This document shows, piece by piece, positions 1-9,618 of a DNA stretch of 64,000 nucleotides (position 1 is the stretch's first letter; the number at the start of each line of letters is the position of its first letter). This DNA is from Paralvinella palmiformis (lineage: Eukaryota; Annelida; Polychaeta; Terebellida; Alvinellidae), in NCBI GenBank assembly GCA_025642065.1, contig JAODUP010000463.1, forward strand, positions 124,001 through 188,000. Direction: 5' to 3'. The notes beneath the pieces are model-generated. The model made no database searches, had not been told where the DNA came from, and was given only the letters and a program-made list of their open reading frames with translations. The position numbers and the translations under genes were made by a program.

Positions 1-221
1 ACCCAGTCCACAATTTATTACCATAGATTAAACCAATCATCAGTCATTTGTCGACGATATCTTCCTCTTTTATCAATCATTCAGTAAGACCCCCTCCCTT
101 TAACAGACCATGTCTTGAGGCTAGTTGCGAACACCAATGGCGCGATATGTTTACAAAATATGTCTTCTCGTCACAGTTAGAATGTCATAGTATAAGCTTG
201 TGTTATATACCGACGATATAT

Positions 222-227
222 ATATAT

Positions 228-297
<70 letters not shown>
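222..297. repeat. (TA)n microsatellite
   Basis: A long uninterrupted AT/TA run. The two overlapping Tyr/Ile-rich frames across it are artefacts of the repeat. Confidence 0.95.
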
Positions 298-299
<2 letters not shown>

Positions 300-917
300 A
301 ATATCCCAAAATGGCATCATTTAGAATGAGATCACTCCGGTTTCTCAGTGTTAACGCAGTAAAAAATGGGAACATATTTGAAGAAAATCTGTCATTAAGG
401 TGTAAGGCCGATGCCTACCAATGTGCAGAATGCCACCACGAAAGATTGGGGTTAATGTCAAACCATTGTTTAATATAAACATGATTCTTGGATAGTACCA
501 TTCATTATGTTTAGCTACGGCCTCACCTTTTATCCTCACCTTTTATCCCCGTTTAGTTCAAATTGACTACAATAGCCATTGTTTTACCAGTTCGTGGGTA
601 GGTTGTGGTTCTGTAGAGATAATTTTTAAGGGACAACCTGCAGGTTGGTCCGATGTTATCAACGTCCTAAATCACTCCCAGTTAATATGTTTATATTGAT
701 GTGAAACAGCTTTGTGTGTTTTTGTTGTTGTTGTGGAACACAGATTTGATTAAATTTGATTAATAATTTCCCGCTGTCCAATATTCATTATATTCGTAGA
801 GTTATTGTTATTATTGTGTTATGTTAGGACTTGCTGGCATAAGGACAGATAAATCTTATCAAATGAGAATCTGTTTTATTGATGCATGTCTAGCTAGTTC
901 TAAAACGGCCCCTCTCT

Positions 918-986
918 CTGTGTGTGTAGTGTAGTGTGTGTGTGTGCGCGCGCGCCTAGATGAGTTTCTGAAGATATATATTTAGA

Positions 987-1030
<44 letters not shown>

Positions 1031-1034
1031 GAGT
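918..1034. repeat. Compound (TG)n / (CG)n / (AT)n / (GA)n microsatellite
   Basis: TGTGTGTG then CGCGCGCG at 918-954, then ATATATATTT leading to (GA)n up to 1034. Confidence 0.9.
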
Positions 1035-1699
1035 AATCAGGTCGGAATGAAAAGGGAAAACATTTATTAGTACACATATGACTAAAACTTAGCAGATACA
1101 CATGTATTGCAGATACAAAACATAAAAATATATGGGTGTGCCTTAATATCACGTGTTATGTTAACTTGGAAACGACGTCCTATTTGTTAGTTTGAGGGTC
1201 ACAGATATAAAGTGGTCAACATACACTATAAAGGCATGTTGACTAATGAAACAAAACACAATGTGTACGACAACCAGTCTGGGAGTTCAGGAGTCAAAAC
1301 AGCTTCCTGCGCGATTAAATTTCCACTCTGTCAAACTGTGCTCTATTATAAATATAAGATAGATTGTTAATATTTTATTACAGATCTGTTCGACCTTGTC
1401 TTCAATCTAGGTTACGTTTTCATCATCTATTCCGGATCGCCGAGTTCATTTTAGAAGCCTGAATGGCTCCAAGGGGAAGTATTGTCAAGACCTTTCATTG
1501 TGGGATGGGGGGAGGGCGATTTTCTTGTTGAAAGTAGCTTGTTGATGAGTAAACATATTCCAGAGCCGAGATCGCAGTGACCTAATGAAATAACTCCGAC
1601 GGGAACAAAATAGAAAGTTTTCTGGAAAGTCGACCTATATGGCTCACGATGTGATGATCTAATTCTGGTTATTTTGTTCTGTTTGCTTGATTTTGAGGT

Positions 1700-1830
1700 C
1701 ACTCCCCCACGCACCTCGACCGTTTCGCGCGAAAAACGCGTTCATGTAGTGTGTTCTGAACTTCTTGAACTGCAGACGATGTTTATTTCAATGTTGGCTC
1801 TCGGTGTAAGCAGTAAATTATCATATCTAT
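1700..1830 (+). promoter_or_regulatory. Possible promoter / noncoding first exon of the BTB-BACK-jacalin gene
   Basis: This is a short CpG-dense stretch (CGACCGTTTCGCGCGAAAAACGCG) in otherwise CpG-poor DNA. It is followed at 1805-1810 by a donor-like GTGTAAGC. It lies upstream of the coding exon, which starts behind a splice acceptor at 5943-5948 and so needs a noncoding first exon somewhere. The link is positional only. Confidence 0.25.
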
Positions 1831-2929
1831 GGTGAATTTCTGTTCGTCGCTTGTTTTCCTGTGGTGGTGAGATTTCCTTGTTTTTTGGCATTACATTACG
1901 CTACGCCAGCAAATGTCATATATGGTCTTTGGCGCCACTCTAGAAGCGATGAGAGCGCCGTTTTAGTCTGCGTAACAGTCTAAGGCGTGATTCCAAATGA
2001 ATCGCTAGATGGGGTAGCGAATGGACTATCCTCAGCTTTGGCTAGACAGTTAATTAATGTGAGGGTTTCTAGATCTACTTCAGTGGGTTTTTTACAAAAA
2101 ATAATAGTGTCTTTGGATTAACATCTCTCAAACTTTGCCGTAAAAGGTACGGCCTAACTCGTGGGCCACATAGGAATTTGTTGTAAGTAACTTACGCCTG
2201 TTTACGCTGTAAACGAGGGTTATGTCACTAACTGAGTACTGACTAAGCACCAGTCTACAGTAGAGTCTAGTACAGAGTTACACTTTTAACTTTACAGTAT
2301 TATTAGATCTAATCTAGATCCTCACGATCTTATCACTAGCTTATGAGGTTAAAGTTATGTGGTTAAATCAAAGTTAATAAAAAAGCCTAATCTAAGTTAA
2401 TGCTTAAACACACATACGTAATAGAGGAGTCTATTATTATACAACTCATTAATGATTGACTGTTGTTGGCTCCAGCAGAAAATTGAATGAAATAAATATC
2501 ATCACAAAAATATTGTCAACACGACAACAGTTGTGACTAGATATAAATCACTCTCCAGATCTAGCATGAGGAATGTGGTGTAGGCCTGATTAGAAAACAC
2601 AAGGATATGAGCTAATACGCATGGACAGTAAAACGTTAGATCAATAGATCTATTACTGACTTCACTGGTTTCAGGAAGCCAGATGGGATTTTTAATTCTA
2701 CTGTACAATAAAATAAGAATATGCCAATATGGGGTTTAGAAATGTAATCTTGCAGTGTTACAAATTCCAAGTATTATTAAGTACCCATTTTATCCAAATT
2801 GTTAACTACACAGGTGTTGGTATCTTAATAAAACAGTTAGGCGTTACGTTATTTACATTCCACAGGTGGCGCCATTACTTTGGTGTAAATACATCAATTA
2901 AATTTATTGAGTCAATATACTGTATTCTG

Positions 2930-3070
2930 AATTTAACCCGAGTTAAAGTAATAAAACCTAGGTTTAACCCGTGTTAAACTAGTAAAACCTAGGTTTAACC
3001 TGGGTTAAACTAGTAAAACCTGGGTTTAACCCGCCAGGCTGGGCTAAACCAGTTTTCCCCTGGTTAAACT
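2930..3070. repeat. Degenerate tandem repeat of ~33 bp with palindromic core
   Basis: AAACCTAGGTTTAACC is repeated with spacers (G)GTTAAACTAGTAA. About three full units and a decayed fourth are present. The core ACCTAGGT is self-complementary. A related sequence occurs near 8960-9005 (CTAGTTTAAAATAGTAAAAC). Confidence 0.75.
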
Positions 3071-3594
3071 CCAACCCTGAAATAAATACATGTATATATG
3101 CTTAATTGCTTATGTTCATTCGTTTATACATACCTACATTCACACACATACATATACACACATGCAAATTTAAAGATTTAACCTACCTACTCTCAAGTAG
3201 AGACCCGGCTTCTTTCATTGCCAATGCCAAATCTATATAAACACCTAAGATAACACTTTGTGTCATTTTAGGCCCTTTAGGCCTACCAATATCTGACCCT
3301 GATATTTTTTCTTGCTCCCGTACTTTATTTCTTAACAAAACCACTGGTTTCATATATATTTATTTTCTGAGCTTAACACTAATAATGAACCAATGTAAGT
3401 ATACAGCATAATTAACATGAAGACATCCAAAATATATCAGTAGACTGGTTTCCTGTCATTCAACTTTAACAATTCAATATAAACAAGTAAATGATATTTT
3501 CAGGTACTGCACATGGCAACACACAAGTTGTTAATGCACATATGGAAACAACATTACTGTTGAGGAGATAAGGGTCATGAGTTGTGGTTTCTAA

Positions 3595-4415
3595 CAGGGT
3601 TGGGGTAATCGGTAATCGTAATCAATTGTAATTGATTACACGATCTCAAGTAATCGTAATCATCATTTCCAGATGCAGTATAATCATAATTGATTACACT
3701 GTAAATGTAATCATAATCAGTGGTTACTTTCACGATTACACAAGGTATTTGATTATTTACCATGTTATACCATGCCAGAGATATGGTTTGGTATGTAAGG
3801 TAAAAGATAACAATAGAACTGATTTGGGAGGTGGCTGAGTTATAGAAGAAAAATATAATTTAACACACAACAATAATTTAAGACTGTGAAAAGTGATCCA
3901 TTTACTAAAATATACTAATTATCCTATATATTATATAGACCTTACCTGGCTATAGTCACGCCATACATGATACATATATATTCAAACAATTCCATTGATA
4001 CTGTTTGCACTAATCTCAGTTTGCAATAATCTCAGTTATCTCTATAAATACCTGTGCACACATGGCAAATGCATTACTTGCTCTTTTGCTCTATGGTGAA
4101 TATTGATCCAAATTAACGTCGTACAATGGCATCAAAGTCTCTTGTACATTTACATTTCAACAATATACCAGAAAGTGCGTCTGATTCTTACAAGGCAACA
4201 TGTAAACAGTGTAACATGTTTATATCGGTATTATACTTGTAACTGAGTAAATAGTGATGAAGAATCACATTCATGTTTGTGTTATATACATTGTAATCAT
4301 GATTACTTTACAATGTCATCGTAATAGATTACATTCAGAATGAATGTAATCATAATCATGGTATTCTCAAGTAATCGTAATCAATTACCTTGGTCCTGTA
4401 ATCACCCCAACTCTG
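3595..4415. mobile_element. Nonautonomous hAT-type DNA transposon (MITE-like) with intact TSD
   Basis: The ends are inverted repeats: the left end begins CAGGGTTGGGGTAATCGG and the right end, read in reverse, begins CAGAGTTGGGGTGATTAC. The element is flanked by a perfect 8-bp direct repeat GTTTCTAA (3587-3594 and 4416-4423), the target duplication size of hAT elements. Both subterminal zones are packed with TAATCGTAATCA/GATTACGATT-like repeats in both orientations, as expected of transposase-binding sites. At 821 bp and without a coding frame it needs a helper in trans. It lies upstream of the BTB-BACK-jacalin coding exon, perhaps inside a 5' UTR intron. Confidence 0.85.
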
Positions 4416-5177
4416 GTTTCTAATCAATGGTAAATTTAATAATTCACAATAATTATATTTCCATAAATAAGATTAAATCTTTATGCGATCCATTAGTGAA
4501 ATGCCAAAGCATATATATTTCAAACTCGGTGTATATGCATTCTTAATCATTTAGGATAGGTATGAATTTATCATGTTGAAGCACGATCAGTTATCTGCAC
4601 CAGAACACCAATATGAAAGGTTTATAATACAGTCTATAATTAACTTTTAATCATGAACATTATCCTTGATATGTGTTCTACATAAGTACAGTACAAGATT
4701 GTAAAATACCCAATCAAATGCTTTCTTCAATGCAATTTCATGTTTTGTTACAGTCAACAATGATGAATTTTTCATCCAAAAACATAAAAAGTCTTCTTTT
4801 AAATGTTGCTGGAATTTAGAGCATGTTCCATTGTACCCGAATGCAGATAGGTCAGTTTCAGAAGTATAAGATTGTCATGTGTAGGATTCTTTGCCACTTC
4901 GGAGGTCACATAACAAGCACCAGTATTGAAAGTTTGATCACGCCAATTACATAATCTGAGTTTGATTTGATGAATGAGATCACATCACATATCTGGTTTT
5001 TGTAATATAAAATTATGGAATGCAGATGATGGTTTTTCATTTTCTGATTGACATTTTCTGATTGTTACACCTTGGATATATGACTGAGGAGTGACTTCCT
5101 AGAGAAACGTTACACAAACAACATATATATGTTTCTTGGTTTGATTCAAACCTTACCATTTGAGGCTAGCATGTCGA

Positions 5178-5350
5178 ACCTTGATGGCGCAGTCAGTTAG
5201 AGCATAGGACTCGTAACTGAAGGGTCACAGATCCGAGCCTCTGGAGCTGCAATGCTGTCATGTGGCTTCTGGTTCACTCAGCCATATAGAGCAGCTGTAT
5301 AACTGGATAGGGTATTATATAAATGTCATGTATTATTTACTATTATTTGA
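5178..5350 (+). repeat. tRNA-derived SINE (family A), diverged copy
   Basis: The tRNA-like head GATGGCGCAGTCAGTTAGAGC (A box), with a degraded B box CAGATCCGAGCC, is followed by the family-specific GGAGCTGCAATGCTGTCATG. It ends in AT-rich sequence after a segment like GGATAGGGTATTATATAAATGTCA. It shares head, body and tail order with the copy at 34938-35280. It is shorter and more mutated, hence older. Confidence 0.75.
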
Positions 5351-5956
5351 ATTATTCTTTGTATTAAGTGTTTCATGTTTGCTAATTGAATCTTATAAAT
5401 ATGTGGCCTTTACAATTACATACTGACATTGATTGGATGAGAACATAGATTGCCATTTTTGCAATGCTGAACCCTCATTGACCAAGATCACATTTATATG
5501 ATTGAAAGGATGGACCGCCATCATATTGTGTTGGTCTTAGGCTTATTTATCAATTTATTTATGAAACACCTTTAAACAATTTGGAAAATGTGACATAAAA
5601 TTCAGATTATTTAATACAATACTATAGTCCATGTAATTCAATGTCTGTCAAGTCCCAATCTCAAGCATTATTCCTGTAATGTAGTTTTCTGTGTTTAACA
5701 ACAAATTATAGCCTATTTGGCTTAAATGTCTATTAAACACTGATTATAAATTGGTATACTCTAGCCAATTTTGTTATGTGTACAAGTTGGTAAATGGAAC
5801 AGATCTGCCAAATATTATTCTTAATCCCATGTCAAACTAAAATTGTTTACCCGACAAGGAAGTCAGAAAAATTATGTAATCTATTATACATGTACTGTTA
5901 ATAAGTAAGTGAATTTAACTATAATGATGACCATTATATATCCTACAGGTACAATC

Positions 5957-6878
5957 ATGGCAGTGGGAGGTGATGATGCTGGGCGAACATTTCAGCGGTC
6001 GCGAAGTGTCATTCACTCCCTGTCACAAGATGATGAGCCTGTCTGCATACAACTTGACAAGAAGCTGGGACACCAACTGGTGTGTAGCCTAAAAAAGAAC
6101 AGATATTCTTTCACCGATGTTACTTTGCTTGTGGATGGTGAACAAATAAGGGCACACAAAATAATTCTGTCTGCCTTCAGTCCATATTTTGAGGCTCTTC
6201 TCAGTCCAAACATGCTTGAAGGGAATAAAGAAGAAATTGAGATTCACAATTTGAATGCCTTGGCCCTAGAAACAATGATTGATTTTGCATACAGTGGAAC
6301 AATTAGGTACTCGCATAACACAGTACAGGATCTCCTGGAGACAGCCAACTTTCTTGGGGTGAAAATTGTCCAGCACGAGTGCGTCAAGTACATTGTAAAG
6401 CAGTTGGACTCACAGAACTGTGCTGACATCTACAATCTCGGCAAGCAGATAGGAGAGGAGTTCATGTTCAAGTCGGCAATGAAATACTTCATTGACAACT
6501 TCGTCATGTTGTCTAAATCTGTGGAGTTCTTGAACATGCCAGCAGAAATGATATTTGAACTAGTAAATGCTGAAAACGTTCAGTTTGTGGAGCCAGATTC
6601 CGTTCCCATTCCAGCCAACCAGGAACAAGGAATACTTCATGCTGTGTTACGATATGTAGGCCACAATGAGAATAAACGATTGGCCCTACTCCCGGGATTT
6701 ATGCAGGGAATACGACTGCCAGTACTCTTGCCGTCAATGTTGACCAAGCTTAAGGAACACAAGCTAGTCAAGAAGTCCCCTAATTCATTGGCATTGGTTG
6801 AAAAAGCTTTGACAGTGAAGCCAGAGCTCAGTTTTATGAAGGATGCTGAGCCATGGAGAAAGCCTCGTAATAACAAAT
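5957..6878 (+). CDS. Exon 1 of the BTB-BACK-jacalin gene (BTB and BACK domains)
   Basis: The open frame runs without a break to a stop at 6887-6889, which would lie in the intron if splicing occurs. Two GT sites near the end leave the same phase: CCTC|GTAATA (exon end 6866) and AAAT|GTAGAT (exon end 6878). Either joins in frame to the acceptor at 7724/7725, and the choice changes only four residues. If neither were used, the frame would end as a BTB-BACK-only protein after residue 310, a possible short isoform. BACK similarity is seen in the helical stretch around YNLGKQIGEEFMFKSAMKYF. Confidence 0.85.
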
Positions 6879-8527
6879 GTAGATTATAATCATGAGATGC
6901 ATAACTATGTTTGCAGTTGTGTGTGTGTGTGTGTGTGTTATGCACTTAGACAAATTTGAAAACAAATATGGTAATAAGTATTTATTTCACAGTGTATTTC
7001 TAATTTAAAACCATGAAAGGGATACATCTTGCTCAAAAACATAGAATGTATTCTATTAAAAGCACATTGTTTAAATCACACAAAAACAGGGAAATGTTAA
7101 CAGAAATGAACATTCAAGGTTATATAGTAGCCCTTTTACAGTGCCCACTTGTTTCACTCACTGTAGAAAACCAGGTACTGTAATGGTGCAGTAATTATAC
7201 CATTGCACTAAATACTTCTAAATTGGGGTTCAAATCCATTCAAATAATCTGTGTTTGTGGGGTGTTTCCCTACAGCTATATGTCCCAGGTGTGATCAGTA
7301 CCAAAATCTGCTTATTCACTGGGCTTTTTATTAACAGTTACGTGCTACTGAAACTCTTGTAATCAGTGCTTTAGTTTTGTTTAGTTCATTTCAACAACAT
7401 TTATGAATGTTGCCTGTTTCTTGGGGAAATCCTTTTTGTTTCTAAATATTTCCATTGTGCCAGTATAATTATTTGTAGGCATCTCATTTTATTGCATAGC
7501 CACAAGTCTCAATATACACAAAAAGTATTCCCTGACAACAGATTGACTTAATGAATGCACACAAATAACACAAGCTCTAAACGTTTAGTAGTCTATTACA
7601 GCATTGACTAAAACAGCTGTACATTGATAGACACTGATTATAGATATACACTAATTTTAAAATTTGGTGTATATGTGTTGTGTTTGTTTAAAATACCTAC
7701 ATGTACAAGTCTTATCCATTCCAGTAATTGTGTCATTATGGTCGAGACCATTTGCTGGAGGTGGACAGGTGTCCAATATCGTTCAGAGGTTTAACGATGC
7801 CATTGAAGTACCTCTTACTGCATACGTTAAAGCCATGAAGATGCACATGAGAAGATGGGATGGTCGTCAAGTCTGGGGTGGTGAGTATCTGATCTAACAA
7901 CATGCACACTTCTCTAGGAATAATCTTCTACTTTACCAAAAATTGTGTAGTGAGAAACGCTGTGTTGTGAAATATCACCATGACTGGTCTTGTGTTGCCA
8001 TCTTATTCTTAAGATGGTTGAGACTTCATCCCCCCCAAACACCAGTTGATCCAGTTACTGATGTTTTCATGTGATTGTTGCCTTATTTTATTTTGGTGCT
8101 TCTTTTAATGGATTTAGGTGCCTTGTTCTAAATTACTTTGCCATCATGGATGTGTTTACCTTGAAGCTCTTTCTTTCAATGGAAGAAATACGACGTCACA
8201 AAATAGATTTAAAAATATATGTTGACGATTTGCCATATAAAGGACCTCATATTTAACCTTTTCTTTGTTCATAAGTTTGTGTTCCATAGAGAATTTAATT
8301 GGTTTGATTAAATTTTGTCGCAGCTTCCAGGAACTGTTTCCAAATATTGGTAATAGTCTACTTATTCTTTCTAAAGAGTCCCATACTTTGTTTTTTATTT
8401 GTGTACACTATATTTGTACTATAGGAACATATTTCAGGTTAGCTATTAATTTTGTGTTTGAACAATTTCTATTGGTTATGTTCTAACCACATGTAAGAAT
8501 ACACTTAACCAAAATGACTGAATCTAG

Positions 8528-8564
<37 letters not shown>

Positions 8565-9618
8565 ATACAGGTATTGCACCCACATTCACACCATTTTTCA
8601 CGTGCAGACTAGCTGTGACGTGATACATTATTCATCTGTCTTGATAACACGTGACAAGGATAGCTACTTTTTACAATTCTAACCTGTTACTCATTGGTAA
8701 TATATCTAAGAGGTTCCAGGACAGTTAACACTCCTAACCATGGAACAGACGAACAATACTTAAGAGTTAGACATCGCATCATTCCATTGCTAAGAATAAG
8801 ATCACAATTTCCCAAAATAGAACATTACTGTAAGATCTTTGTAGCTTGTCGTACCTATTATGTGCTGTGGTCACCAATTACTATAGGACAACAAACCCAG
8901 CAATAAGTAGTTGTTCATCTATAATACCTTCCTCAGTATCCAAACATAGCCAAATTTAGTCCTGGCTTAAGCTAGTTTAAAATAGTAAAACCCAAATTTA
9001 GCCTTCATTTAATGTGTAAATATTGCTCACATGCAGTAATACTTGTTCACATCAAGCTCTTGGTTAGTCATTAAGATAACAATTTACTTGCCAATGAACC
9101 GCTCCTATCCAGACGTGTTCGACGTATGATCGTAAATTTGAATTACCATACTTAGTTTATCTGTATCATTTATTGTAGAGAAATTTTACATTTCAGGTTT
9201 TGAGGTAACACACAGCAATGGATATATAGTACAACATGGTGGTAAAGATTATGGCCATGAGGTCTATGAGTTTGTTCTAGGTGAAGGTGAAGTGATTACA
9301 TCCGTGGACATCAATGCTGGATTCATGATTGACAGGATTACGTTCAACACGAGCAAGAACCGTGTGCTAGGTCCATATGGTGGCTCGGGTGGCAGCACCT
9401 ATCATAATGGCCACAGTGGTAAAGACAAGCTAAGCGGATACCTGGTGTGTTCCAGCGGTGCCGTCGTTGACACTCAGGGTTCACTGGGTATCAACTCTCT
9501 GAAGTTCATCTGGGCGCACAGCGAAGTCCGAATCCCAGAACCGATTATAACAGCTAGTGACTACAGTGATATTGATAGCGGAGAGGACTTGTCTGCTTGT
9601 GGGGATATCTCTGATTAA
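5957..9618 (+). CDS. BTB-BACK protein with C-terminal jacalin-like lectin domain (3 coding exons)
   Basis: Coding exons: 5957-6866 (or to 6878), 7725-7880 and 9197-9618, giving about 495-499 residues. All junctions are phase 1, so they join in frame. Exon 1 holds a BTB/POZ domain (about residues 40-150; FTDVTLLVDGEQIRAHK, then SPYFEALL) and a BACK domain (about 150-265). Exons 2 and 3 together encode a complete jacalin-type beta-prism: an AGGG glycine loop, PLTAYVKAMKM, WGGFEVTHSNG, HGG, VITSVDI, IDRITF, PYGGSGG, and a final strand ending in LKFIWA. By recall the order matches vertebrate ZG16. BTB-BACK proteins usually carry Kelch repeats and act as CUL3 ligase adaptors; here the receptor half is a lectin fold. 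CUL3 binding and glycan binding are inferences. The ATG at 5957 is preferred over 5909 because a CTACAG acceptor lies at 5943-5948, which makes the upstream codons intronic. No Kelch repeats and no signal peptide are visible, so a cytosolic protein is expected. Confidence 0.82.
7180..7330 (+). repeat. Possible SINE fragment with B-box-like motif
   Basis: GGGGTTCAAATCC resembles a tRNA B box, and the following GTTTGTGGGGTGTTTCCCT and GGTGTGATCAGTACCAAA recur in altered form near 54130-54170 and 54480-54570. This suggests one dispersed family in both introns. No target duplication was found, so the borders are guesses. Confidence 0.35.
7725..7880 (+). CDS. Exon 2: first part of the jacalin-like domain
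   Basis: The acceptor is TCCATTCCAG and the donor is GGTG|GTGAGT, a strong consensus site. The exon has 156 nt: two bases finishing a codon, 51 codons and one base. It encodes the glycine-rich opening loop (PFAGGGQ) and the first beta strands (PLTAYVKAMKM, RRWDGRQVWG) of the lectin fold. The domain begins almost at the exon boundary, consistent with the lectin half having been joined to the BTB-BACK half through intron sequence; that history is inferred. Confidence 0.8.
9197..9618 (+). CDS. Exon 3: remainder of the jacalin-like domain and C-terminus
   Basis: The acceptor TTACATTTCAG at 9186-9196 precedes 140 codons ending in TAA at 9616-9618. The exon encodes the remaining lectin strands (GFEVTHSNG, HGGKDYG, VITSVDI, FMIDRITFNT, PYGGSGG, LVCSSGAVVDTQG, INSLKFIWA) and an acidic tail of about 27 residues (ASDYSDIDSGEDL). 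Where jacalins usually have G-x-x-x-D at the sugar site, this protein appears to have SLGIN, so the aspartate would be asparagine. An AATAAA at 10555-10560 could end a 3' UTR of about 940 bp. Confidence 0.82.

Noticed and set aside
48..478. Two overlapping ORFs rich in Tyr/Ile
   Set aside because: They are translations of the (TA)n microsatellite with short flanks; no start context or domain.
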